A stretch of DNA of 34,352 bases from a bacterium (GTDB taxonomy: Bacteria > Spirochaetota > Spirochaetia > Treponematales > Rectinemataceae). Both the position numbers and the translations under genes were made by a program. The notes under the pieces are model-generated. The model searched no databases and was not told where the DNA came from. It was given only the letters and a program-made list of their open reading frames with translations. Each line of letters begins with the position of its first letter. Positions within the stretch are counted from its first letter, which is position 1. Shown here one piece after another: positions 8,817 to 18,517 of this stretch. The DNA is taken from positions 1 through 34,352 of the forward strand of contig JAJXVS010000005.1 in the NCBI GenBank assembly GCA_021782015.1. The letters run 5' to 3'.

Positions 8817-10337
8817 ATGAATACTCCCATTCTCGAGATGAAAAATATCACCAAGGACTTTCCCGGCGTCAAAGCCCTCAGCGACGTGAGCTTCGAGGTC
8901 AGAAGCGGGGAGATCCATTGCCTCGTCGGAGAAAACGGTGCGGGCAAGTCCACATTGATGAAGGTATTGAGTGGGGTCTACCCCTACGGCGACTATTCAG
9001 GCGACATCTTGTTCGAGGGAAAGACCCAAAAGTTCAAGAGCATCGCCGACAGCGAGCGGGCGGGCATCGCCATCATCTATCAAGAGTTGGCCTTGGTGCC
9101 GGAATTGTCCGTGTACGAGAACATTTTGCTTGGACACGAGATAAAGAGGGGCCCCTCGGTCAATTGGAACGAAACCATCAAAAAAGCGAATGAAATGCTC
9201 AAAAAGGTCAGGCTCGACATCAATCCGGCATCCAAGGTCAAGGATCTCGGCGTGGGTCGACAGCAGCTCGTGGAAATCGCCAAGGCCCTCAGCAAGGACG
9301 TCAAGCTTCTCATCCTTGACGAGCCCACGGCGGCCCTCAACGAGGACGATTGCGACAATCTCCTCGATCTCCTCCGCCACCTCAGGGACGAGGGAGTCAC
9401 GAGCGTCCTCATCTCCCACAAACTGAAGGAAGTCATCAGGATCGCCGATACCGTCACCGTGCTCCGCGACGGAAAGACGATCTGCACCCTCGACGCAAAA
9501 CGTGGCGAGGTGAGCGAGCAGATTCTCATAAAACATATGGTCGGCCGGGAGATCAACAATATCTACCCCGAGAGGAAGGGCCGAAAATCGGATGAGGTCG
9601 TGCTCGATGTGCGCGATTGGAACGCCTATGACCCCAAACTCGGAAGGGTCGTCCTGAAAGATGTCACCTTCAATTTGAAAAAGGGCGAAATTGTGGGCTT
9701 CGCCGGCCTCATGGGGTCGGGCCGCACAGAGCTTGCCAAGAGCATTTTCGGCAATCCCGACGGGTACGAAATCCGGGGCGAGCTCCGGATAAAGGACCAG
9801 GTAGTTCATCTTCGCAGCCCCAAGGACGCGATCGACGCGGGTATTGCCTATGCCACCGAGGACAGGAAGGGCAACGGGCTCATCCTCATCCAGGATGTCA
9901 AGCAGAACATCACGCTCGCCAATCTCCATCAGATTTCCAGGCGGGGTGTGGTCGATGTGAACGCGGAAGTCAAGACGGCCACCGAGTACAAGGAAGCCCT
10001 CAACATCAAGACGCCGAGCGTCGAGCAGCAGGTCGTCAACCTTTCGGGCGGCAACCAGCAAAAGGTGTCCGTAGCCAAGTGGCTCTTCGTCGACCCCGAC
10101 GTCCTCATCCTCGACGAGCCGACGAGAGGCATCGACGTCGGGGCGAAGTTCGAAATCTACACCATCATGAATCGGCTCGTGGAACAGGGGATGAGCATCA
10201 TCATGATCTCTTCCGAATTGTCAGAGGTACTGGGCATGAGCGATCGCATCTACATAGTTTCTTCCGGCCGCATAACCGGCGAGTTGCCCACCGTCGAGGC
10301 GACACAGGAAAAGATCATGCAACTGGCGACGAGCTAG
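8817..10337 (+). CDS. mmsA: Sugar ABC transporter ATP-binding protein (XylG/MmsA/GguA-like, two ABC domains)
   Basis: Walker A GENGAGKSTLMKVLSGVYPYGDYSG, signatures VGRQQLVEIAKAL and LSGGNQQKVSVAKWL, Walker B LLILDEPTAAL/VLILDEPTRGID. Start 8817 (SD GGAGG), not 8778. Confidence 0.9.
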   Translation: MNTPILEMKNITKDFPGVKALSDVSFEVRSGEIHCLVGENGAGKSTLMKVLSGVYPYGDYSGDILFEGKTQKFKSIADSERAGIAIIYQELALVPELSVYENILLGHEIKRGPSVNWNETIKKANEMLKKVRLDINPASKVKDLGVGRQQLVEIAKALSKDVKLLILDEPTAALNEDDCDNLLDLLRHLRDEGVTSVLISHKLKEVIRIADTVTVLRDGKTICTLDAKRGEVSEQILIKHMVGREINNIYPERKGRKSDEVVLDVRDWNAYDPKLGRVVLKDVTFNLKKGEIVGFAGLMGSGRTELAKSIFGNPDGYEIRGELRIKDQVVHLRSPKDAIDAGIAYATEDRKGNGLILIQDVKQNITLANLHQISRRGVVDVNAEVKTATEYKEALNIKTPSVEQQVVNLSGGNQQKVSVAKWLFVDPDVLILDEPTRGIDVGAKFEIYTIMNRLVEQGMSIIMISSELSEVLGMSDRIYIVSSGRITGELPTVEATQEKIMQLATS

Positions 10338-10351
10338 GGGAGTGGTGAATC

Positions 10352-11539
10352 ATGACAATCAAGGACCTGCAAAAGGCGCTGCGCCAGAACATCCGCGATT
10401 ACGGGATGTACATCGCCTTGATAATCATCATGGCGATTTTTACCTTCCTCACCAAGGGAATCTTCATCTCGTCGCGCAACATCGCGAACCTCCTCAATCA
10501 AACGGGGTATATCGCGGTGCTCGCCGTCGGCATGACCCTGGTCATCATAATACGTCATATCGATCTCTCGGTCGGCTTCCTTTCGGGCTTCCTCGGGGCC
10601 ATCGCCGCCGTCATGCTCGTCAATTGGCACATGTCGGTCTGGGTGACCCTGCCGGCCGTCCTCGTCCTCGGCATCCTGGCCGGACTCCTGACCGCCCTGC
10701 CGGTGGCCAAGCTCGGGATTCCCTCCTTTGTCGCGAGCCTCGCGGGCTGGCTGATCTATCGCGGCGCCCTCCTCATGGTCACGTCGAGCACGGGCACGAT
10801 CGTCATACCCGACAAGGTTTTCACCGCGATCGGCAACGGCTACATCCCTGACTTCATGCCGGCCGACTCGCCCTTTCTGCCGGGCTTGCACAAGCTCACC
10901 CTCCTTCTGGGTCTATTCGCGATCATCTGGTTCATCATCAGCGAAATCAACGCGAGAAAAAGCAAACAGGCCTATAACTTCGAGGTCCCTCCCTCCGACA
11001 TGTTCGTGCTCAAGCTCATCTTCATGACCATAATCCTGGGACTCATCACCTGGGTCCTGGCCGGCTACAACGGCCTTTCCTGGACGGTCGTGATCATGCT
11101 TGTGGTGGTGCTCGTCTTTGACTACATCGCCAAGCAAACCGTCGTCGGCCGGCACATCTACGCCGTCGGCGGCAATCCCGAAGCGGCCGAGCTTTCGGGT
11201 ATCAGCGTCAAGAAGGTCACCTTCATGGTCTTCGGCGCCATGGGATTCCTCACAGCCCTTTCGGGAATTCTCTTCGCCTCGCGGCTCCAGTCGGCGACGC
11301 CCACGGGCGGCACCCTCTTCGAGCTGGACTGCATCGCGGCGGCCTACATCGGTGGCGTCTCGGCCGCCGGCGGAGTGGGCAAGATCACCGGTTCCTTGAT
11401 CGGCGCCCTGGTCTACATGTCGCTCATGAACGGCATGAACCTCCTCGGCACGGATATTTCGCTCCAATATGTAATTCGAGGCGCCGTGCTCGCGGTCGCC
11501 GTCATCTTCGACGTCACGACGCGCAAGGTCAGGCGCTGA
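10352..11539 (+). CDS. mmsB: Sugar ABC transporter permease (XylH/MmsB/GguB-like)
   Basis: Multiple TM segments; GYIAVLAVGMTLVIIIRHIDLSVGFLSGFLGAIAA, TVVGRHIYAVGGNPEAAELSGI, LDCIAAAYIGGVSAAGGVGKITGSLIGALV typical of BPD_transp_2 permeases. Confidence 0.9.
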   Translation: MTIKDLQKALRQNIRDYGMYIALIIIMAIFTFLTKGIFISSRNIANLLNQTGYIAVLAVGMTLVIIIRHIDLSVGFLSGFLGAIAAVMLVNWHMSVWVTLPAVLVLGILAGLLTALPVAKLGIPSFVASLAGWLIYRGALLMVTSSTGTIVIPDKVFTAIGNGYIPDFMPADSPFLPGLHKLTLLLGLFAIIWFIISEINARKSKQAYNFEVPPSDMFVLKLIFMTIILGLITWVLAGYNGLSWTVVIMLVVVLVFDYIAKQTVVGRHIYAVGGNPEAAELSGISVKKVTFMVFGAMGFLTALSGILFASRLQSATPTGGTLFELDCIAAAYIGGVSAAGGVGKITGSLIGALVYMSLMNGMNLLGTDISLQYVIRGAVLAVAVIFDVTTRKVRR

Positions 11540-11554
11540 GCGTTATTCACTATT

Positions 11555-11590
11555 GAGAAGGGTTTCCGCTGGAAGGTGGAAACCCTTCTC
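11555..11590. terminator. Hairpin between convergent permease and cyclase genes (probable bidirectional terminator)
   Basis: GAGAAGGGTTTCC (11555-11567) / GGAAACCCTTCTC (11578-11590), 13-bp perfect stem. Confidence 0.75.
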
Positions 11591-11592
11591 GG

Positions 11593-14500
11593 TCAAATGG
11601 AATTCCACTCGCTTTCCATCTTGGCGAGGGTCTTGGCCGCACCGAATTTGGCGAACAGATCCCTGGCAGAAGAGTAAAAAGCGCTGGCCTTTTCCTGGTT
11701 CCCGCTTCTCTTTTCGAAGAAGGCCCAGGTCCGGAGTGTTTCAGCAAGGCCATCTTCGTTCCCCGACTCGGTCGAAATCCGAACGCTTTCGGCAAAGCAT
11801 TCCCCAGCCGAAACCATGCCGCCCTCATGAATGGATGGATCGACGTCGATGACACCACCGGGCATCTCTGATGCAACGACACCGAGGGAATGCCAGGCCA
11901 GGCTCAGGTCTTCGGGGCTTGAGTTGTCCCTTGCGATTCGAATGGCCTCGAGTGCCTGCGCCAAGCCTTCATCGAATCGTCGAAGCCGGGTAAGAGCCTC
12001 GGAGAGGATCGAGCGGACGACTCCCCCGAGGAGCCATTTTCGCTCTCCGAAAGACATCATAATTGTCATGCTATCCGAGACGATCGCTTCGGGGGATCGT
12101 CCCAATCTGAGCCTGACCGATAGAGCGTTGATGAAGGCGAAGGCCTCCATGTCGCGGTCACCAATCTGTTGGCTGAGCCTCACGTTCTCTTCATGTCGAG
12201 CGAGGGATTCCTCGTCCTCTCCCAGCATCCTCTGTATGATTCCGAGATTGTTGAGGACGGCAACTTCATGATTTCTGTCGCCGAGGAGTCGGTGGAGACC
12301 AAGCGCCTGCTCGAAAAGTTCGCGGGCCCGTAGTGTCTTTCCCTCGGTAGTCTCGATCATGCCAAGCAGGTTGATCGCATGGGCCATTTGGTCGCGCGCT
12401 TCAAAATTCTCGGCAATCGACAGGCTCTCTTCCCCCGCTTTTCGAGCCTTGGCCAGCATTCCAAGATTGAAAAGGGCGTTGCCCTTGAGGCCAAGCGCCC
12501 GCGCCATCAAGAGGAGGCGCGATCTTTCTTCCAACCCTTCCGCCGATCCCATTATGCCTGCCGCATCTTCGGCACTCGCGAGCATCGCGGCGTAATCTCC
12601 TTGGCTTTCGCGCACTCTAGCCAGACCGATGAAAGCCCGAGCCATCCATTCTTTCTCTTCAGCTCTCCCCGCCATTTCCGCAAGAGATTGATAGACATGG
12701 ATTGCCTCGTCATACCGAGCCCTCTTGGAAAGCATTCCTCCGAGCCCGTCGCGCCACGAATATTCGAGTTTTGAAATCTCCTCATAGCTGGTTGATTCTA
12801 TCGCCCCTTCGAAGCGATAGTCCGACTCTCGATTTGGTGACGAGAGCAAAAACAGGTTCAGGGCCTTTTGATAGAATTCGATGGCAAGCTCGGGAGCGTA
12901 GGTAGCTCGCGCGTGATCGGCGGCTCGACCGAACCAGAGCGCCGCATCGATCGTGAGGTTGGCCCTCTCGAAGTGTTCTGCAATCAATCCGGCATAGTCG
13001 GGAGCCCCTTCGCCGCTCGAGGTGAGGAGCCATTGAGCGGCCTTGCCGTGGAGAATTTTCCTGTCACGGAGAAGGACAGACTCATAGGCGACATCGTGGA
13101 GAAGGGAATGCCTGAAAATGAATTCCGCAGTGCCTTCAAAGGACGAATCCTTTCTCGCCCGGATCAGGTCCTTGGCCTCGAGGTTACCGAGGGCCTGGCG
13201 AGTTGAAGTGTCCCTTGTGTCTTGAGTCTCTATCTGGGTCAAGGCAGATACGGCATCATCCCAAAACACCTTGCCGATAATCGCCCCTTTCCTGATGGCT
13301 CCTCGTTCCGCCTCGGGAAGTCCCTGCAAGCGAGCCTGGAGGATGCCGGCCAATGTGGGAGGCACCTTGAGAAGGGAAAGCGGCCTGGGCGAAAAACGCC
13401 ATCGGTCAGGCCCGAGCACGATGAAACCTTCATCCACGAGCATATTGACCAGTTCTTCGACATAGAAAGGATTCCCGGCGGAGTTGTCGACAATCAGGTC
13501 CTCGAGCTCCTTTGGAGCGCCATCCGCCATCTGGAAAATGTCTGCGACAAGTCTTCGGACCTCATCTGACGCGAGAGCCTGAAGATCGATGCGCCGATTC
13601 GACTCTTTTATTCCATCTGATCGGAGAATGGACACACCATCCCAGTCGGCATGTGCCTCGAAAAAAGTCGGTCGTGCAGTGCAGACAATCATGATCGGGC
13701 GATCGCTACAGGCAGACCGAAGCCAGGCCGTCGCATCGAGAGACCCTTCGTCGATCCAGTGGATATCTTCAAGAATTATCTTGACAACTGCCCCTTCACC
13801 TTCTGCCTGGACTGCTGCCTCGAAAAAGCCGGCCATGTGGTGAAAGGCTATATTCCTTATCTGAAGCGGGTCTTCAAGAATTCCCTTGAGCCAAGGACTG
13901 TCGCGATAGTCGAAGCCGAGAAGGTGACCTATGAAATGGGCCTTCTCAAGGCCATCAGGCCCCATTAGGCCCGCTATGCCTGTTTCGAGCAACTCGCGGC
14001 ATCGTACCGATCCCTCGCTCTCGTTTATTCCGAAATGCGAAAGAAACAGATCCCGCATCAGGCGAAATGGGATATTGCGAGTCTGTTCGACGCAACGGCC
14101 ATGGAACAATGCGACCCTTCCGGCCTGCGCTTCCCTCCAGAGCTGAAACTCATGGATAAGGCGGCTCTTCCCCATCCCGGCATCGCCCGAAACGGTAACA
14201 AGGTGAAAACGCCTTTCCTCGCGAGTTTCGAGGAAGGCATTTTGCATGCTGCTGAGAGCTTCATCACGGCCCACCATTTTCGTGGTGATGCCTTCTATTC
14301 CACGATTGGCCGAGCGGAAAGATCTCGGTCGCTTGGCTTCCACAACAAAGGTCTGGACCGGATCCTTTTTCCCTTTGACCATCAAGGGCGCCTGTGCTGC
14401 GACCACATACAGTCCCCGCACATGCCGATAGGTGTTATGCGAAACCAGGATTCCGCCAATTGGAGCCGCATGTTCCATCCGGCTCGCAAGATTTACGGCG

Positions 14501-15072
14501 TCCCCCATGGCGGTAAATTCCCGATTCGAGCCCATCCTTCCGAGGAGCACAAGTCCCGTATTCACTCCGATGCGCATCCGGAGCGCCGGCCGCCCATTTA
14601 CAGCACCTTCGCGATTCGCCATCCCCTCCATCAATCTATCGTTATAGCTAAACTCTTCCATGACCTTCCGCATCGCCAACGCCGCATCGAGGGCAAGCTC
14701 GGGATGGTCCTCGCGGGGCCCGAGCGCCCCGAAAAGCGCCATGACGGCATCACCTATATGCTTGTCGATCATGCCTCCATTATCGATGATGGCTTTGTCC
14801 ATCTCCCGCCAGAGGTTGTTCATGATTTCGGCCACTTCCTCAGGATCGAGGGTCTCGGACAGGGCGGTGAAACCGGAAACATCGGCAAACAGGATTGTCA
14901 CGTTCTTCCGTTCCTCGGCAGGTGAAATCTGGGCAGACTTTGCAATTCCGGAAAGACTTGCGAGTTTCTCGCGCATCGGCCCGAGTGCCGAGTCGACAAC
15001 CGCATCTCCAAGTAGCTGGCGCCGTGCCTCGAGGGCCGCTATCGCATCCGCGAGTTTTTCCGCTTCCGTCAT
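11593..15072 (-). CDS. Class III adenylate/guanylate cyclase fused to AAA ATPase and TPR repeats
   Basis: VTILFADVSGFTALSE, GGMIDKHIGDAVMALFG, FTAMGDAVNLASRME (catalytic residues present); VSGDAGMGKSRLIHEF Walker A; KIILEDIHWIDEGS Walker B-like; long TPR-like C-terminus (e.g. ARELFEQALGLHRLLGDRNHEVAVLNNLGII). Confidence 0.9.
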   Translation of the reverse strand: MTEAEKLADAIAALEARRQLLGDAVVDSALGPMREKLASLSGIAKSAQISPAEERKNVTILFADVSGFTALSETLDPEEVAEIMNNLWREMDKAIIDNGGMIDKHIGDAVMALFGALGPREDHPELALDAALAMRKVMEEFSYNDRLMEGMANREGAVNGRPALRMRIGVNTGLVLLGRMGSNREFTAMGDAVNLASRMEHAAPIGGILVSHNTYRHVRGLYVVAAQAPLMVKGKKDPVQTFVVEAKRPRSFRSANRGIEGITTKMVGRDEALSSMQNAFLETREERRFHLVTVSGDAGMGKSRLIHEFQLWREAQAGRVALFHGRCVEQTRNIPFRLMRDLFLSHFGINESEGSVRCRELLETGIAGLMGPDGLEKAHFIGHLLGFDYRDSPWLKGILEDPLQIRNIAFHHMAGFFEAAVQAEGEGAVVKIILEDIHWIDEGSLDATAWLRSACSDRPIMIVCTARPTFFEAHADWDGVSILRSDGIKESNRRIDLQALASDEVRRLVADIFQMADGAPKELEDLIVDNSAGNPFYVEELVNMLVDEGFIVLGPDRWRFSPRPLSLLKVPPTLAGILQARLQGLPEAERGAIRKGAIIGKVFWDDAVSALTQIETQDTRDTSTRQALGNLEAKDLIRARKDSSFEGTAEFIFRHSLLHDVAYESVLLRDRKILHGKAAQWLLTSSGEGAPDYAGLIAEHFERANLTIDAALWFGRAADHARATYAPELAIEFYQKALNLFLLSSPNRESDYRFEGAIESTSYEEISKLEYSWRDGLGGMLSKRARYDEAIHVYQSLAEMAGRAEEKEWMARAFIGLARVRESQGDYAAMLASAEDAAGIMGSAEGLEERSRLLLMARALGLKGNALFNLGMLAKARKAGEESLSIAENFEARDQMAHAINLLGMIETTEGKTLRARELFEQALGLHRLLGDRNHEVAVLNNLGIIQRMLGEDEESLARHEENVRLSQQIGDRDMEAFAFINALSVRLRLGRSPEAIVSDSMTIMMSFGERKWLLGGVVRSILSEALTRLRRFDEGLAQALEAIRIARDNSSPEDLSLAWHSLGVVASEMPGGVIDVDPSIHEGGMVSAGECFAESVRISTESGNEDGLAETLRTWAFFEKRSGNQEKASAFYSSARDLFAKFGAAKTLAKMESEWNSI

Positions 15073-15445
15073 GTGCGTCGCCCGATCGTTGGGAGGAGCT
15101 GAAGGATAGACCCTACTTGAGAGTTCTGCACAAGGCCGCCTTTGGCGGGAGGAGATGTTGTGCCAGCCATTGCCGATTCCAGTCCTCCTATTGGCCCTAT
15201 TCTAAATACAATGCTATCGTATACCGCAAGGGGCCTTGATGCGCGGATCAAGCTGGAAAAGAAAGCGAAATGCACCGAAAAGCGAAAAGGCTTCATCTGT
15301 GACGACAGGGCTCAAGACAGTCAAGCGACTGCCAGACATGCCCTAAAAGAAATGAGAAAAGGGCTTTCGACCGCGACACGGCGACCTGCCCTTTGTATCT
15401 TTGACTTCGCACTGAGTCACCTTCGCGTGAAGGAAAGGAGTCACC

Positions 15446-16417
15446 ATGAAAGCAATCGTCGTCCATGAATTCGGCGAACCTGAGGTCATGAAGTTCGAGG
15501 AAGTGTCCACGCCCCTTCCGTCGAAGGGCCAGGTTCTCGTTCGCATCGGAGCCGCGGGGGTAAACCCCGCCGACACCTACACGAGGTCCGGGACCTATGC
15601 CATCAAGCCGGCCCTGCCCTATACCCCGGGGACGGACGCGGCAGGCAGCGTCGAAGCCGTCGGTGCGGGAGTGACTCGCGTAAAACCGGGCGATCGCGTG
15701 TATCTCGCACGTTCGATCTCGGGCACCTATGCCGATTTCGCGCTGGCCACTGAATCCCAGGTACACCCGCTTCCCGATTCCATTGGCTTCCCCGAAGGCG
15801 CGGGAATCTTTGTTCCCTACGGCACGGCCTATCACTCGCTGTTCCACCATGCCCAGGCTCTTCCCGGCGAAACGGTGCTCGTGCACGGCGCCTCAGGCGG
15901 CGTCGGCATCGCGGCCCTTCAGTGGGGCCGCATGCGCGGCCTTGCGATGTACGGAACGGCGGGCAGTCCCAGGGGACGAGAACTCGCCCTCCGCGAAGGC
16001 GCCCTCGCCTCCTTTGATCATACCGGCGCAGAGTATCGGGATCAGCTCCTCGCGGCGACGGGAGGCAGGGGTTTCGATGTGATTCTCGAAATGCTGGCCA
16101 ATGTCAATCTCGGTCACGACCTTAAGCTCCTCGCGCCCCGGGGCCGAGTCGTGGTCATCGGCAGCAGGGGCGATGTCACGATTACGCCGCGAGATCTCAT
16201 GAGCAAGCGCGGCACGGTCCATGCGATGACGCTGTGGGCTGCCACAGAAGCGGAAGAGGCCGAAATTCACGCGGCACTCGCCTCCGCAATGCGCCTTGAC
16301 GCCATCAAGCCCGTCGTCGGGAGGGAATTGCCCTTAATGCAGGCTCCGGAGGCGCATCGCGCCGTAATGGCCAAGGGCGCCTACGGCAAGATCGTCCTGA
16401 TTCCGCCCTCGGAATGA
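15446..16417 (+). CDS. NADPH:quinone oxidoreductase / zinc-type MDR family
   Basis: MKAIVVHEFGEPEVMKFEEV, GVNPADTYTRSGTY, PGTDAAGSVEAVGAGV, VLVHGASGGVGIAALQ; SD GGAAAGGAG upstream. Confidence 0.88.
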   Translation: MKAIVVHEFGEPEVMKFEEVSTPLPSKGQVLVRIGAAGVNPADTYTRSGTYAIKPALPYTPGTDAAGSVEAVGAGVTRVKPGDRVYLARSISGTYADFALATESQVHPLPDSIGFPEGAGIFVPYGTAYHSLFHHAQALPGETVLVHGASGGVGIAALQWGRMRGLAMYGTAGSPRGRELALREGALASFDHTGAEYRDQLLAATGGRGFDVILEMLANVNLGHDLKLLAPRGRVVVIGSRGDVTITPRDLMSKRGTVHAMTLWAATEAEEAEIHAALASAMRLDAIKPVVGRELPLMQAPEAHRAVMAKGAYGKIVLIPPSE

Positions 16418-16421
16418 TCGG

Positions 16422-16838
16422 ATGGCTGGATCCATGAATACGACCGGAGTCGCCCTCCCCGGCACCGAACCGGCCCTGCGGCTCGTGCCCATGCCCGCCG
16501 ACGCGAATGTCTATGGCGATGTCTTCGGCGGCTGGGTTATGGCCCAGGTCGACATCGCCGGGAGCATCAGCGCGCGGCGTGTGGCGGCAGGGCGGGTCGC
16601 CACCGTCGCCGTCACCAGCTTCGCCTTCAAGGAACCGATTTCGGTCGGTGACCTCGTCTCCTTCTACTCAAAGATAGTGAGAATTGGGAAGACTTCGATC
16701 ACCGTCGGGGTCGAAGTCTTCGCCGAAAGGCACGACAGCGATCTTGAAAGCGTCGTCAAGGTGACGGAAGCCCAACTCGTCTATGTCGCGATGGATTCCA
16801 AAGGCAAGAAAAGGGAGCTGCCGAAAGGGAGGGCCTGA
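16422..16838 (+). CDS. Acyl-CoA thioesterase, hotdog fold (YciA/BACH-like)
   Basis: NVYGDVFGGWVMAQVDIAGSISARRVAAGRVATVAVTSFAFKEPISVGDLVSFYSKIVRIGKTSITVGVEV; start could be 16434. Confidence 0.85.
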   Translation: MAGSMNTTGVALPGTEPALRLVPMPADANVYGDVFGGWVMAQVDIAGSISARRVAAGRVATVAVTSFAFKEPISVGDLVSFYSKIVRIGKTSITVGVEVFAERHDSDLESVVKVTEAQLVYVAMDSKGKKRELPKGRA

Positions 16839-16844
16839 CTTGGG

Positions 16845-18422
16845 TCAAGGTCCAATCGTCGCGAGAAAGGCCTGCGCCAGGCCGATGATCGCGCCGAGGA
16901 TGCCTCCGAGCGCGGTGATCCAGAAGAGTTCACGGTCCACGACGGCGAGAATCATGCGTTCAATTTCTGCCATCTCCAGCTCATCGATGCGTTCGACTAC
17001 CATGGCTTTTACGTCAATTCCTTCGAGAATTCGCGTGGCTTGGGCCGACACGAGATCGAGGGCCTGACGGGAAAGCCATGCCGCCAAAGAAGCCTGCCCT
17101 TCCTCGTCGAGGCCAGCGAGGGCCCCGAGCGTCGTGCCCCTGAGCCCGTGGACCAGGGCCTTCGCAAAACTTGCCGAGGCAGCGGAGAGGTTGAATCCTG
17201 CTTCGCCCGTTCCGGCGCCGGGGGCCGAAAGAAAGGCGGCTACGGATTGGGCGGCACCACGCGCAAGTTCGCCCGAAGACAGGCCAAGGACGCCCATGAG
17301 CCCTCCGATCGTTGCGTCGCCCCGCGACACGGCCAGGGCAGCCAGGCGTTCTACGAGCTCGGGTCCCCGGTCCCGCAGGGCCCCGATGAATTCGCCGGCC
17401 GCCGCCAGGGCGGCCTCGCGCGACACGATGCCCGAAACGGCCCGGGAGAGAGGTTGCCTCGCCATCTCTTCGAAAGCCGCAAAAACCGCTTCGGAGGCGC
17501 GATCCGGCATCTCGGGCTCGCGCAGCAGGCGCGAAAAGGCTGCGACAAGGTCATCCACCGTTTGTGGCATGGTCTCGGAAAACCTTCGCTCGTAGCCCGC
17601 GATGCCGACGAAAAGGCGCTGCACGAGGCCCAGCCGCTCGATTGCCTCATGGACGATGTGCCGCGCCTCTCCTTCGAGTTCGAGCTTGAGTGACGGAGCC
17701 CGCAGAAGCTCCACGAGCCCGGGAACAGCCAGTCGATAGAAGCCGCTGGCAAGGGCCCGGACGAAGGGCTCCAGCACTTCCGGCGGAAGGATCGCGGAAA
17801 GGCCTTTTTTCCGCCCTGCCTCGCCCGGAGTCTCTTGTGCAAAGATAGATTCTATTAGTTGCGATATTCTTGCCCCAAGTCGTTCGGCGTTTTCGGGCGC
17901 AAGGACACGCGAGGCGAAATCGCGGGTTTTGTCGGGTGGCAGGACGACGGCGAGGGGCACCGACGCGATGGAGGCCAGCCCCTCGACGAGGGCCGCTTCC
18001 AGGGCCTGGGTAAATGCCGGAGCGGCGATGAGGTTCCTCCAGGCGGTGGCGGCCAACAGCCCCAGAGGGCCTTCTCCCGCTCCCTTGGTGGCAGAAGCGA
18101 GAAGTTCTCCCGAATCCAGCCTCGCAAGGTCCGAAAGGCCTTCATAGGTGGCCATGTCGAGGGCTGCAATGACCTCGGGCGCCGCGAGCCGAGCCCTGAG
18201 GACATCGGGGGTGAAAAGCTCCGCCGCGACGATTTCGCCGATGCTGACCGAGAGCCGGGCCCGGCCCCGCGGCAAAATACCCGGCGTAAAGGGCAAGCGA
18301 AGTCCGAAAAGCCGTTTTTCCCTGAGCGGGCGAAAAAGCATCTTGATGGCAAGCCAGTTCGTGAACCAGCCGATGATGCCGCCCACAAGAGGCGGAAGTA
18401 TCCAGACACGAAAAATATCCAA
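16845..18422 (-). CDS. DUF445 family membrane protein
   Basis: GGIIGWFTNWLAIKMLFRPLREKRLFGLRLPFTPGILPRGR N-terminus and C-terminal GILGAIIGLAQ hydrophobic segment; TTG start with AAGGGG upstream. Confidence 0.8.
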   Translation of the reverse strand: MDIFRVWILPPLVGGIIGWFTNWLAIKMLFRPLREKRLFGLRLPFTPGILPRGRARLSVSIGEIVAAELFTPDVLRARLAAPEVIAALDMATYEGLSDLARLDSGELLASATKGAGEGPLGLLAATAWRNLIAAPAFTQALEAALVEGLASIASVPLAVVLPPDKTRDFASRVLAPENAERLGARISQLIESIFAQETPGEAGRKKGLSAILPPEVLEPFVRALASGFYRLAVPGLVELLRAPSLKLELEGEARHIVHEAIERLGLVQRLFVGIAGYERRFSETMPQTVDDLVAAFSRLLREPEMPDRASEAVFAAFEEMARQPLSRAVSGIVSREAALAAAGEFIGALRDRGPELVERLAALAVSRGDATIGGLMGVLGLSSGELARGAAQSVAAFLSAPGAGTGEAGFNLSAASASFAKALVHGLRGTTLGALAGLDEEGQASLAAWLSRQALDLVSAQATRILEGIDVKAMVVERIDELEMAEIERMILAVVDRELFWITALGGILGAIIGLAQAFLATIGP

Positions 18423-18517
18423 TTGTACCCCTTCGCGCCATCGCCGATGGCCCGTGGCAAGGATCCGACCCGCTCGCTATGATGATCGTCGGCCGCTCAG
18501 GCGGCAAGGAGGATGCA

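Noticed and set aside
7511-10061. Minus-strand ORFs (480 and 354 aa) opposite binding-protein and ATPase genes
   Set aside because: Shadow ORFs opposite well-supported genes.
14035-14925. 296-aa plus-strand ORF inside the cyclase/ATPase/TPR gene
   Set aside because: Antisense to conserved cyclase and ATPase motifs; no signal of independent coding.
15358-15394. AAAGGGC...GCCCTTT stem upstream of quinone oxidoreductase as a riboswitch
   Set aside because: Only a 7-bp stem with a 23-nt loop; no known riboswitch core recognised.
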